From Sphagnum compactum (taxonomy: Eukaryota > Bryophyta > Sphagnopsida > Sphagnales), in contig OZ234501.1 in the NCBI GenBank assembly GCA_965153455.1, positions 7,502,001 to 7,566,000 on the forward strand: a stretch of 64,000 nucleotides of DNA, read 5' to 3'. Numbering within the stretch: position 1 is the first letter of the stretch; each line of letters starts with the position of its first letter. Below are positions 24,761 through 36,460 of this stretch, in pieces. Both the position numbers and the translations under genes were made by a program. The notes under the pieces were generated by a model. The model was not told the origin of the DNA, searched no databases, and worked only from the letters and a program-made list of their open reading frames with translations.

Positions 24761-25096
24761 AATATACATACATATGCATCTTATATATATATAATTTTGG
24801 TACATGCATCAAAATACACCCTTATGTCATTGTAGAATACCTTTAGGATGCAACTAATTTGGTGACTATTGTGACTAATGGGACATATCAACCTATTAAT
24901 GAATGAAAATAAATGTAGAATTGATCCAACCAATAGGATGAAATTTTCTAATAGTTGCATCATAGTTGTGAGAATGACCAAAATAGTTGAAATATGGTCC
25001 TGTAGTTGTAAATGTTCCCAAATCTAGTCGTAAACGACTACTAGTCGCATGTAGTCGTAAATGGAATGGTTACATTTTGGCTGATTTCTACTAGTG

Positions 25097-25620
25097 TTTT
25101 TTTTCTTTTATTGTAGCGCAACAAAAAAGGCAACGGCAACAATGGTGTCATCGCCTTCTTCTTTTTCTTTTGTTGCAGCGCAACAAAAAAGGCGATGGCA
25201 ACAACACTATCGTTGCCTTCTTCTTATTTTTTGTTGCAGCGCAACGAAGAAAGCGACGACAGCAACGTCGTCGCCTTCTTCGTTTTCTTTTATTGCAGTG
25301 CAACAAAGAAGGCAACGGCAACGGTAGCAACGTTACCGTTACCTTCTTTCTTTCTTTTTTTGTTGCAGCGCAGAAGGCGACGGCAGCAAAGTTACCGTCA
25401 CCTTCTTTTCTTTTCTTTTTTGGTGCGTTGTGCAACACTTTCTACGCACCTCCTTTTTTCTTTTGTGGTTCCGTTGTATTGAAGAAAAAGAAGACGACAA
25501 CTTCTATTACCTTCTTCGATGGCTTTGCTGCAAAGAAATGGCAACCTCCGCCTTTTTTTACGGTTTTGCTGCGAAAAAGGTGACGACAGCAATGTCGTCG
25601 CCTTCCTCCATGGTGGCGGT
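25097..25620. repeat. Tandem array of self-complementary units, right half
   Basis: Continuation of the 21,085-21,656 array in the same orientation (TTGTTGCAGCGCAACAAAAAA linker; GGCGACGGCAGCAA palindrome halves). Toward 25,450-25,620 the units decay. A pure T-run of about 20 follows at 25,621-25,639. Confidence 0.88.
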
Positions 25621-25716
25621 TTTTTTTTTTTTTTTTTTTGGTCCTTATGGTTTAGTTCATTAGAAGTGACAATTAACAATGAAATGGTGGTTTTTTGTTT
25701 AGGGTTGAAGGTTGTA

Positions 25717-27110
25717 ATGGCTAGGGGAAGGAGATTGAAAAAAAGTGGTCGTGGTGAGTTGGAAGTCCATAAGCAAAATGTTGCTGCGTCAGATGAAGCA
25801 ATTGCTGAACCAAATGTTGTTGCATCAGATGAGGCAATTGTTGAGCAAAATGTTGTTGCATCAGATGAGGCAATTGCTGATCGAAATGTTGTTGCATCAG
25901 ATCAGCCAATTAGTGAGCAAAATGGTGCTCTATCATAATTGAGACATAAGGATGATAGTTCGTAATATAGATTGTTCTAGAATTTATGGACATTAAATTA
26001 AATACAAATTTAAAAAATTGTACAAGTTTTTTTAGGTTTCATTATATTCGCACCTTCCATCATTTGTTGGAAGGTGCAGGATTTTTTTTATCAAATTTTT
26101 TTTATTGCAATACCTGAAAATAATTAATGTTTACAGGAGTAGTATGTGATTGTGTGATTTTATGTTTCGTAATACCTGCATTCTGTTTTTTGAACTCTCA
26201 TTTTTTGGTTTAGGTCCGGAACTTGAAACTGACCAGGCTCCCAGCCACTGGCACCCCATTGTCCACCTAATTTGGCTCGAAAGGACAAAGAATAGACGAA
26301 GGTTGGGTCGAAATGGAAATGCAAAGTTACCACTTGCATTGTCGCATATTGTGCCAAATGGTTGTTGACTAAACATTTGAAGGAGGTGCATGGCTTGGTG
26401 GCAGAAAAGGCCAAACCTTGGAGGCCTTTAACTTCTGCAAGAGGTCCTCGACATCAAGACCATGCCAAAATGAATGTTCGCATCTTGGGAAATGCCATGG
26501 CCGTGCAAAAGCAGAATGATCAAAAGGTTGTTAATCACGCTCGTGCCAAAGCACTTTGCAAGTGGAATAACCTGGTAGAATACGGTCCACCATTCCCAAA
26601 ACCACCTTTGGTCAAATTAGCTTCATAGCAATTGTTGCAGGTGTTAGGCTTCAATGCTTAGGGCGTGGGCAGTGTGCCTCGAAATGCAACATCATGGATG
26701 GAAAAGGATGAAGATTTACAAGGGATGATTCGATCCACCCGTTGTGTATATGGACGATAATTGAAGATGGCATGGGATGTCAAAAATTGGGATCGAGAGT
26801 CCAATAAAACAAGTCGGACAAAGCAGTTAGCAAATGTTTTGGATTTTCATGAATCTAGAATGATTCATGGAAGGTAAGAAACAATAATAATCAATGTTTA
26901 TTGTTTTTTTATAATTTTATTTCATCCAAGGTGTGTAAGGGTTTAATTTGGTGGTTTTTGGGTGTTTATAGGGTTCACGACAAAACAAAGGAAGAGTTTG
27001 TTGCAAATGTAGTTCAGGTTGAGATGCAACGCCGCCATTTTTACACTGCTCTTCATGCAGCAGCTGCATACCGAGCTAAACATAGGATTATAGATATTGA
27101 TATGGTTTAG
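25717..27110 (+). pseudogene. Degraded multi-exon gene with a C2H2 zinc finger, unknown family
   Basis: The first exon starts at an ATG near 25,717 (MARGRRLKKSGRGELEV) and contains four 15-residue repeats of the type NVVASDEAIAEQ. A good acceptor (TTTTTTGGTTTAG) at about 26,211 opens exon 2. Near 26,320 this encodes WKCKVTTC-x12-HLKEVH, a C2H2 finger (C-x4-C-x12-H-x4-H). Exon 2 ends at GGAAG|GTAAGAA (about 26,875) and exon 3 starts after TGTTTATAG (about 26,970), ending HRIIDIDMV then TAG at 27,110. Exon 2 carries at least four in-frame stops (after VKLAS, FNA and CVYGR, and one before the finger) and a frameshift. Several stops look like CAA/CAG to TAA/TAG or TGG to TAG transitions. I do not recognise the family; it may be a transposon-associated gene. 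It looks dead. Confidence 0.6.
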
Positions 27111-27567
27111 GGTTTTGCTTTATATAGTTAGCTAAGTTTTTCAACCCTTTTATTTTTTGGACTACCCAATTTTTGAACTTTGGTCCTTTGATATGTTATA
27201 GAGAACCAATGGTTCTTTTTCATTAGATTCTTTAGTAATTTTTCATGCACCCATTTTTGTACTTTTTTATCAATATAATAGTATTTTCTATTCACACTTG
27301 TTTGATGGGTATATGGTTAATCATATATGTTTCCTTTGTCATAATTTTCTTAGTACTTGAAATGTAAAAATCAAACCTTAAATAGGCCCATATGAATAGG
27401 TAACATTAATTTGTCTAGGGTCTACAAAGATCAAAATGAACATTGTGCAATATTTACATCTAATGTAATAGGATTCACATCACCTGAAGACTTTTAAAAC
27501 AATACACACATTTTAAACATATAATACCTACATCATTTTCTATTATAAATTCCATAAAGCCATAATA

Positions 27568-27985
27568 TGCAATACTCGCATATGGGTCCCTTAATAGCTG
27601 TTGGCATTTTACATTCATTGCAATACCTGCATATGGGTCCCCTAATAGCCGCTGGCATTTTGCATTCATTGCAATACCCGCATACGAGTCCCCTAATAGT
27701 CGCTAGCATTTTACATTCATTGCAATACCCGCATATGGGTCCCATAGTAGACCCTGTCATTTCACATTCACTGCAATACCTGCATATGGGTCCTATAGTA
27801 GCCGCTAATTTTTTATATTCCTTGCAATACCCGCATATGGGTCCCATAATAGCCGCTAATTTTTTATATTCCTTGCAATACCCGCATATAGGTCCCATAA
27901 TAGTCGTTGGTTTTTTACATCTCTTGCAATACCCGCATATAGGTCCCATAATAGTTGCTGGTTTTTTACATTCATTGCAAAACTT
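27568..27985. repeat. Minisatellite array, about 8 units of 51 bp, core TGCAATACCCGCATATGGGT
   Basis: Units begin at 27,568, 27,619, 27,670, 27,721 and so on every 51 bp. Because 51 is a multiple of 3 the array is open on both strands; on the minus strand it spells a 17-residue repeat, CNECKMPAAIRGPICRY-like, with a Cys-x2-Cys pattern. Periodicity alone can create this, so I record it as a repeat. Confidence 0.9.
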
Positions 27986-28079
27986 GCATTTTGTCATAAA
28001 ATTAATTCAGAATAATAATTAATTTAGGTATATAAAAAGACATATTTTGGGTACCCAGATCACTTATTAGTTATTTTGA

Positions 28080-28400
28080 AATGACGTTACATGCAAGTAT
28101 TGCATTTAGGGTTTAAGGTCTTCACATAGAGTTTGCCTCAATCACCTATGGATTATTTCAGTATGAACTTGCATGTAGGTATTGCATCTAGGCTTGGTCT
28201 TCATTCAAAGGCGCACCCAAACTACATATTGGGTATTTCAAAGTGACCTTACATGTGGGTATTACATTTAAGGTTGCCCTTTCATTGCAGGTTTTACTTT
28301 ATTCACCTATGGGTTATTTTGAAATGAACTTGAATATGTCTATTGCATTTAGGGTTAAGGTTTCATATAATTTTGCAATATCCACACACGTACTTACTTT
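28080..28400. repeat. Degenerate array, about 4 units of roughly 80 bp, core TGCAAGTATTGCATTTAGGG
   Basis: The core occurs near 28,092, 28,170, 28,255 and 28,333 in the orientation opposite to the adjacent 27.57 kb array. Linkers resemble TCACCTATGGGTTATTT. Same core family as the 30.56 kb array. Confidence 0.75.
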
Positions 28401-30560
28401 CACCATTTACAAATTTAGCCTTAATTTTTTTAATAATTAAATAAAATTTGTAACAAAACACAAAAGAAGGTATGTCTCTTACCATTTGTTAATCTCCAAG
28501 CTGATCTCTTTCAATTTCTTTAAAAATATATATTTCATTTTTTTGCATATAAAATTCCCCCTATAATGCACCGTAGATTTATTTTATTTACTATGGACTT
28601 GTAAAATATATATAAATTAATTTAGGGTTTCCCAAACTATATAAATATTTATATAGTATATAAATTTGAATCATATTCCAATAGTATATACCTATAACAA
28701 TTATATTGAAAAATGTGCTTTCTTTTTAATAAATTTTTTTAGTTCAAATTTAAAATGTTATAATACAATAAGGATTAGACATTAAACTATCATAAATGCT
28801 TATTAGGCTTACGTGGCCTAAGCTAGTATATTACTTATATAACTAGTATGTTTACTTAATAAACTCAACCACCTTCAATACCTACATAGACCATCTAAGA
28901 TATTAACCTTGAAGGCCTACGCTAATGAATAAACTACATAATAGGCCTATATTACGTAGGTAGCCTATTAAGTAGTTAATTAGGTTACTTAACAAATAGC
29001 TTACTAACCTATTACTCATGTTTAGGCTAGGTTGTTTAGTTTGGTCAATGTCGACACTTTAGTCAATCTAACAACCTTACATTTGAACTTTTGTTGAAGC
29101 CAGTGATTTGTCAAGGCTATAGATTTTTGGTTGTTTTTTAATGAACACTATTGTGTTTTTTGGATAGTCGAGTCATGTTTTCACTTCTGAAGGTGTCGAA
29201 AACATTACATAACAACTTGGCCCTCACAAAGCTTTTAAAATCCACACAAACTTTAGCATGACATCTAAGAGCTTATGAACATTTTCATACCTAGCTATTA
29301 ATCTTTTGGAATTTTAAAATTCGCATTAAAAACAAAGTTCATTAAAAATAATTGCAATATATGTAACCATAGGTTTGTGTATATATATAAATATATTTTT
29401 TTTTTTACTATAAATAAATATGAAAATATTATATGTATTGAAATGGATCAACAATATAATTCCATAATATCCTATTTGTATATTATGTGTTATAAATAAC
29501 AATATATTTGGACCAATATTTAAACCAATATTATACATCATAAAAAATAAAGTTTACATAAGGACTTGTGTTATATATGTATAAAATATAAACTATTTTT
29601 GACCCACTATATGATTATTTTAACCAAGAAATTATTTACTATATATCAAAAAAGTATAAAATAAAATTTCAATCAAACATAGGATTAATATATAGGAGAA
29701 ATCATTTTTATTATTATGTGAAACAAAACAAAAAGTAGAAAATTATGTGCTTTAATTTTTTTTCAAACATAATTTAAAATCTTATTAAATTAGAGACATT
29801 ATATTTATGTTTTTTGAAATGAGTATACAACTTTAAAAGGGAAAAAAAAGATGAACATCTTTGAAGAAATTTTAAGCTTGAACTATTTTTTTTTTATCTC
29901 GACAAACTTTGTATTGCATTTAGGGTTGGGTTTCACATAAGGTTTGCTTCTTACCTTTGTGTGATAACTCCAACCTAATTTTCCAATCTCTTTGAAGAAG
30001 ATATAAAATGAAACTGTATTGTTTCACATATGTCTAAACCTTAAAAATTTCCCCCCAATTTAATATAAAATATTTCTAATAATTAATGAATTATCAACAA
30101 ATTTTGTCATATAATTAAATAATAAATAGACCATTATTTCAGATAATTTAAATGATTAATTATCAAAAATTAGATAATCATTTATTTATTTAAAATAATT
30201 AACTAATCATTTGGCTTAACTTTATTTACTTGGATACTAAAAAGTTGGATTTAAAAATCAGATTGATTAATTTGATATTTGATTGATTAACTTAATATAT
30301 TTTTGTTAAATAAGTTATTCAAATCACTATTTAAGATAATTATTCCACGTTATAGATTACAAGTTCAATTTTTTCATTAAAAATTCCTACACCAAGATAA
30401 GCTTGATCACAATTGTCATTGTATTATTTGTTCCACAAACAATACAACCTCTTTTCAAATTCATGAAACAAAGTAAGAATCATGGAACTCCTAATCAACA
30501 ACCCCAACCTCTATACACACCTTTGTTAGCATATTATTTTGAAATTAACTAATTATTTTG
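28401..30560. other. AT-rich intergenic DNA
   Basis: Very AT-rich with no coding signal. A TAGG/CCTA-rich patch with short palindromes lies at 28,800-29,030. A sentence-like block (TTACCTTTGTGTGATAACTCCAACCTAATTTT onward) near 29,952 recurs near 33,047, an interspersed repeat about 110 bp long. Confidence 0.6.
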
Positions 30561-31025
30561 GAGTGACCCAAAATGCAGGTATTGCATTTAGGGTAGGATC
30601 TTCATTTAAAGAGGCTTAAACCCCACATGCGTACTTTCGGAGTGACCCAAAATACAGGTATTGCATTGAGGGTAGGATCTTCATTTAAAGAGGCTTAAAC
30701 CCCACATGCGTACTTTCGGAATGACCCAAAATGCAGGTATTGCATTTAGGGTAGGATCTTCATATAAAGAGGCTTAAACCCCACATGCGTAATTTCGAAG
30801 TGACCCAAAATGCAAGTATTACGTTTAAGGTAGGATGTTCATTTAAAGAGACTTAAACCCTACATGCGTACTTTCGAAGTGACCCAAACTGCAGGTATTG
30901 CATTTAGGGTTGGGTTATTTCAAAGTGACTTTGCATGTGCATATTGTGTTTAAGGTTAGGTCTTCACTTAAGGGTATCCAAACCATTTAGATGGGTTTTT
31001 TTGAAACGTGGGTATTGCATTTAGG
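30561..31025. repeat. Minisatellite array, five 79-bp units plus decayed units, core AATGCAGGTATTGCATTTAG
   Basis: Units beginning GAGTGACCCAAAATGCAGG start at 30,561, 30,640, 30,719, 30,797 and 30,876. The first three are nearly identical, indicating recent amplification compared with the other arrays. Beyond 30,955 the core continues in decayed form (ACGTGGGTATTGCATTTAGG near 31,003). Confidence 0.92.
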
Positions 31026-31039
31026 CTTGTTTTTTCATT

Positions 31040-31220
31040 TAAACTTGCAATACCCGAATTTATACTTACCTCTACCAACTAGAATTTTGGGGTTTCATTA
31101 TAATACCTACACCCGTACTTACCTTTACCAACTAGAATTTTGGGGCATAATTGCAATACTTGCACTTGTACTGACTTTTACCAAATGGGATTTTGCGGCC
31201 TAGTTACAATACCTGCATTT
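31040..31220. repeat. Inverted continuation of the core array (GCAATACC orientation)
   Basis: TTGCAATACCCGAATTT, TATAATACCTACACCC, TTGCAATACTTGCACTTG and ACAATACCTGCATTTAA occur at about 50-57 bp spacing with a shared linker CTTACCTNTACCAACTAGAA. The orientation is opposite to 30,561-31,025, so the two arrays form an inverted pair centred near 31,030. Confidence 0.75.
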
Positions 31221-31438
31221 AACACTAATATTATCATTATCCTTGTGTTTTTGCATTTCACACTTTTTGTGTTTATTACTTGGAAACAATAATAACCTTT
31301 GTGCCATATTAGACTTCATGTGTGTGTTGAATACATGATGTTCAAAGAATTTGGGCTATGGTTTCCTCCATACAAAATTGATTCTAAAACAAAATTCTTA
31401 GTGCCAATGGCAACAATCTTGATTAGTAATTAAGACAT

Positions 31439-32149
31439 TTATTCGTGACATCGTTTAGTACGTACATTTGTGTGATTGAGCATTGTTTCATGCCAATCTT
31501 TGAGTCGTTTGACACTATTTTCCAATCCATCTTCTACGTGGCGTAACACCAATCCTAGGTGTGAAATTGCATTTGCCTTTGTGAGGCGTATGTTACGAAT
31601 ATTACATGCCAATACTCTCATGTTTGAGGTGGCATGTTCACAAAGTGTCACATCGCCTTCTTTACATTCATTTGTGATCTCTTGCATTGTAGTGACCAAT
31701 TGTGCAACAACCCTTTCCATTGGGGTTGATAAATTTATTGTGTCATTAAACCCTACAATGGCACCCATAGGGAGATCATTTTGCTCCATGTTCATGAGCC
31801 CATCAAATTCCATGATCCCATCATCACCTTCAAGATGATCATCTTTGTCATCATCATTGGGTTCCATATCATCTGGAATATGTCGCGGGTCCGCAAACAT
31901 GTGACCCAACCCTCCACGATGTGATCCATACCATGTTCCACAGTAATGAATGATATCCTCTTGAGAAATGTTTGTGCATGTGAGAATGACCACAATTTGG
32001 TGTTTACACATGTTCCCTCACAATGCCCATTCACATGTGCAACAAAACATTTCGGTGAATGGGAATTTCACTGTGTAAATAACATTGGGAAGGCATTGGC
32101 TCCATACGCCCCAAGCTCCATCACTCTTAATACCTGGATTGTACCTTAA
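31439..32149 (-). pseudogene. MULE transposase C-terminal remnant with SWIM finger, copy 2
   Basis: The minus strand reads CTCEWAL-stop-GNMCKH, a SWIM zinc finger (CxC-x8-CxH) with one in-frame stop inside it. It is followed by an uninterrupted frame from ATG 32,011 to 31,439: MCKHQIVVILTCTNISQEDI, then HYCGTWYGSHRGGL, an acidic linker (DDMEPNDDDKDD) and an amphipathic C-terminus. HCGTWYGS also occurs in copy 1 near 7300, so the two belong to one family. The catalytic MULE domain is absent upstream, so the copy is truncated. Core-motif arrays lie on its downstream side (28.1-31.2 kb) and one or two cores upstream (32,175-32,290). Confidence 0.78.
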
Positions 32150-33440
32150 ACCCACAATGTCTGAAAACCCCATGTAGCAATACCCACATAATGATAATTA
32201 ATGCACATTGTTTGAAAGGTGCAAAATGTAATACCTGCCTTAGGCCATAAAACCCACACTGGTTGTGGGGAGTCAATGCATTATTCGCATATGGGTATGA
32301 AAAAATAAACTACAAAGAGATATTGAAAATGAAATATCCGTGTAAAGGTATAAAACCTTTATTTATGGTTGTATACTTAATGAAATTTGATGCCCTTTTT
32401 ATATTCAATAACTAGGAAATGCAAAGAGGTTGAATTGTGAAAATATAAACAAAAAAAAAGAAAAAAAGTAACAAGAGACAAATGCATACCTTTAGGAATA
32501 AAAGATGACAACATTCCACCAAAGTTTGTAGTCCCAATTGAAAACGCAACCCTAAAAAATCATAACTCGTACAAAAAATGGGTTAGAAAATATTAAACTT
32601 TAACAACTATGGAACATATGGAAACAAAGGAAATTCATAATTATGGTATAGATCTAAACGAGTGAAAAGATCAAAAACCAATACAATGAGCAAAATTTAA
32701 AGTATAAACCTTAGTTTCTAAAATATATGAACCAAATTCCTATACACAAAATAATAAAGAATAACCCTAAAAATCCAAATGATATTTTGCCATAAGCCTT
32801 ATTACAACCCTAACTATACAAACCTTAACAAAAAAAAGTCTTAGTGATATATGCCCTAAACCCAAAAAATTATACAAACTATACAAATTATATAATGCAA
32901 AATAAACTAATTTAAAATAACATAGGGAAAATTTTAGAAACCAAAATTCAAAGGTTTTAAATATTTATTGACTGAAAGAAAATACGTTAATCTTTAAAAA
33001 CAATCAAATAAATTTCATACAAAACCAAAAGAAAAAATATGTTTTTTACCTTTGTGTGATCTCTCCAACCTAATTTTTTCCACTCTTTTTGAAGAAGATA
33101 TAGAATGCAATTGTATTACTTCACATATGTGTAAACCTTAAAAATTTCCCCCCAAATTTAGCCTACTTTAGATTAATTACTATAAATTTGTGAAATAATT
33201 ATTAATTAATTTATGTGTCTCAACCCTAAACCTAAACCATAATTCAATAGTACATACTTATAATAATTACATAAAAATATGCATTGTAATGTCCATTCAA
33301 TAATAAATTAGGTAAACAAAATTTAGTAAAATATGCATTAACTAAACTAAAATCGATGCAATTATGGCATTGTTGTCACTATAAATTGTTTGTATACTTA
33401 CATATGGGTGAATCTTAATAAATTGATACGTAGGATTGAA
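32150..33440. other. AT-rich intergenic DNA downstream of MULE copy 2
   Basis: Isolated copies of the array core (GCAATACCCACATAATG near 32,178; GTAATACCTGCCTTAGG near 32,229; ATTCGCATATGGGTATG near 32,283) are present. No gene recognised. The interspersed block TTACCTTTGTGTGATCTCTCC near 33,047 matches 29,952. Confidence 0.5.
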
Positions 33441-33850
33441 GGGGGGTGGGGGGGTGGGGGTGGAAAAAATGAGTAGGTAGTTAATTAGGTATCTGGCTAT
33501 GTAAAAAGCATAGATAGATAGGTAGTTAGGTAGATAGGCAAGTTAGTACATAAGAAACAAGTTACCCTATCAAGGTGACTAGGTTTGTAAAATACTTATG
33601 TCAATAGGGTGGTTGTGTATGTAGGGTAGGTAGGTCAATAGGGTAGGTAGTTAGTACAGTGGTTAAGTTAGTAGGGTATGTAATTAATAGGGTAGCTAGG
33701 TTAGTATGGTAAGTGGTTAGTACAGTAGCTAGGTCAATAGGATAACTAGTTATTAAGGTAGATGTGTCAGTAGAAGATAATAAATAAGGTAACAAGGTTG
33801 GTGCAATACTTATGAGGGTAGGAAAGTGAGCAGGGTAGCTATGTGTGAGG
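33441..33850. repeat. G-rich tract and TAGGTAGG/GGGTAG degenerate tandem repeat
   Basis: A G-rich run with three blocks of G (33,441-33,463) is followed by about 380 bp in which GGTAGTTAGTACAGT, AGGGTAGCTAGG and similar words recur at about 33-bp spacing. The minus strand frame (Thr/Tyr/Pro/Leu-rich) comes from that periodicity. Confidence 0.7.
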
Positions 33851-35468
33851 TCAGGTTCAGGGAAAAACGGCCAAGAACCAAAAGAAAAAAAAGTACAGTG
33901 GTCAGCAGTAAAAAGAAATGGACTGTGATGAACCCCATCCGACGTTGAATGAAAAAACACAACCCATCCAGTGGACAAAACGGCCAACTAGTGCATTGGT
34001 GGTTGCTGGTTCACTCTGGCCCATTATACTAAGGTTATAACATTCTTAAGAAAGGAATAACAAAGATGGTTCTAATGACTTTGAGGTCATTTGTTTCTTG
34101 TCCTAATTTCTTAGATCGTCCAACTTCCCTAAGTTAATGCATAATCCATCCATCAATTGTCCCATTGTTACACTTCCTTTGGTTCATTCATTGTGGACAA
34201 CATATAAATTGTCCAACTTCAAGTACATATGTTGCCCAACTTCCTCAATCTTTTCAATATCTCATTTTGATGTTCATTCATTGTCTAATTTCAATAGCCA
34301 TATTGCCTCCCTTCCCCCATATTTTTCCCATATTTGCCCTTCCCTTGGTAAGTATTAATTTCTATCCTAAATACAATACAAATTTTGTAGTCACAAAATA
34401 AAACCATACTTGTAACAAATACATTTTGCAAGTAACAAAATATACAAAAACACAACAATTTTAACTTTATATTTCAAACAAATATATTTTCCATGCATGA
34501 TCAAAACAAATTCAGATCTATACTTCAAGTTAATAAATTTGCACATTAAAATCATAATTCGAAACATACAATAGAATTGTTCATAAATTTTTTTTTCTTT
34601 TAAAAAAAAAAAATCCTCATACATTTACTTAAATCTTCAGCAAGTATTCTTCAAGTTTAAAAATGTAAAAGACAATCCAAATTCATTTGGGAAAGGAAAT
34701 AGTTTCAAATTACCCTCCAAAACCCAATTTAAATTCAAATAATAGTAAATTTTATTTCTAACCATTCCTTTTTCTTGTTTTATCTCTTGTTATGCCTTAA
34801 CATTAAGCTCCATATACTTTGGATTCCATTTTCAAAATCTTTGAACCTTGAATACTCATAAATTAAATTTTATAAATTATAACGAAAAATACTGTTCAAT
34901 TTTTAATTCCTTAAGTAATCATTACTCTATAACAAGTTTTTGGTGTTTTGCCTTCTATTGTTGATCCACAATTATAGATTGTTAAAGCCATCTGTCCATT
35001 ATTATCCCTCTCTTCTATTGAAAGTTCAATTGTAGATGTATTAACATATTCAACAAATTCCTAGGCTAAACATGGTTTTGGTTGTTGAATTAATTGAATG
35101 GGTTTAGCTTGCTCCTATACCTATACTTATACTATGGTCAATTCTTATTTTTAATCATGTGGTTGTGGAGTAACTACAACCTCTTCCTTAGTGTCTAGGA
35201 TTGTACCACCACCTTATATTTTCTATGGTTTTATACTATGTTGTTTTAGAAATTTTGGTACTTCACCACTAGGACCTACTCTTTAATCATCCAACTTTGG
35301 ATTGTCAACCTTATATTACATACTCTAAACTAGAATGTGATACATAAAATTAGGGTAAGCTTGGTTGTATGCCTTGATATTCTTCAAATACAACTCTCAT
35401 CTACTATGTGTTTGGTGAACTCTTTTTCTAGGTCTCCTATGAACATATCCTCCACCAAACTCCACCAT
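33851..35468. other. Intergenic DNA, no gene recognised
   Basis: A short word repeat (TTGTCCAACTTC, CATTCATTGT) lies at 34,135-34,340. Otherwise AT-rich without coding evidence. Confidence 0.5.
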
Positions 35469-36460
35469 CACTACTAGAGAAACCCCATTTTGCAACTTGT
35501 TTTAAACAACTAAAAATGTTATTTCTGATTATTTTGGTTTCAAAAACCTCATTTTGTGACTTGTTTTAGGCGATTAAAAGTGTTGTTCATGACTATTTTG
35601 GTTTTGGTGGGATTTTTCTACTTGTGCATGTGTTTGCCTTTTTGGCTTGTAATTCCATATAAGCTTCTACTTCATTCTAATTATGGTATATTTCATCTTT
35701 AACTCATCATACTCCTTCAATTTGTGCTTGAAATTTGTTGATTTTCATTCATCTAGCAGATGAAATAGTTGAACTAATGTGGAACTTCTTTGCAACTAGT
35801 GTAGTTGAAATGCATAATATGTTGCAACTAAGAGTATGGTTATTGAGTACAAAACAATCATCTAATAGTTGATCTTAATGTTATATAGTGCAATTGTCAA
35901 AAGTGATGTAAGTATTGTTTTGTGATTTTTTTGGTGGTATATTGTAATGGCAATAATCTTAAAATTAGTGTTGTTGGGTGAAAGTACACTAAGGGTGAAC
36001 CACTTTTGTTCAAAAAATGTGATGTATAACAAGTAATATAGTACACAAAATATTTATTGCATCCTTTGGTTATCTTAAACACAAGTAAAAAAACTTTAGA
36101 ATTTGCACAACAACATTTTCAAATTCAAAGTTCATTTTGAGTCAAAATTTATTTTGATCCAACGGTTAGATAAGGAGGATTGCATAAATAGAAAATAACA
36201 TGCAATTACAAAGGGTACCAATGATACCATATTGCAATTGTTAATAATATGCATAATAATATGATGTAACTAATTACATTTAACACATTTTTCATTTGTA
36301 AACATTGGAATTTATTACATGGTGTTAATTTACAACTAAAGCAATGGATAGAATGCTAACTTGCAACTAACACATATTACATTAAATTATTATATTATAA
36401 CTAACTCCATCATTAATGTTACATTTTGTAATTAACATGGCACACCAAACTACTATCTTA
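35469..36460. mobile_element. Probable CACTA-type element terminus with subterminal repeats, far end not found
   Basis: Starting at 35,469 the sequence reads CACTACTAGAGAAACCCC, then TTTTGCAACTTGTTTTA and TTTTGTGACTTGTTTTAGGC. This terminus-plus-repeat layout is typical of CACTA elements and similar to the left end at 21,657. Words TTGCAACTA/TTACAACTAA recur to about 36,440. I found no convincing matching right terminus or target duplication, so the extent is a guess. Confidence 0.4.

Larger units (their letters stand above)
21657..25096. mobile_element. Non-autonomous CACTA (EnSpm) element, 3,440 bp, inserted into the 63-bp array
   Basis: The left end reads CACTAAAAGAAA and the right end, reverse-complemented, CACTAGTAGAAA. 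Flanking trinucleotides are TTC (21,654-21,656) and TTT (25,097-25,099), consistent with a 3-bp target duplication with one transition. The interrupted array continues in register on the far side, which strongly supports insertion at this point. Both subterminal regions carry repeated TAGTCGC/GTGACTA-type words (21,690-21,800 and 24,940-25,070), a CACTA hallmark. Inside there is no transposase, only AT-rich repetitive DNA, so the element depended on a helper. Confidence 0.88.

Noticed and set aside
27533-27997. 154-codon minus-strand ORF with repeated Cys-x2-Cys, looking like a metal-binding protein
   Set aside because: The 51-bp unit keeps every frame periodic, the other strand is equally open and the core is shared with arrays in other frames and periods.
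27568-31220. CRISPR-like array
   Set aside because: Repeats are adjacent degenerate minisatellite units in plant nuclear DNA, without unique spacers between identical repeats.
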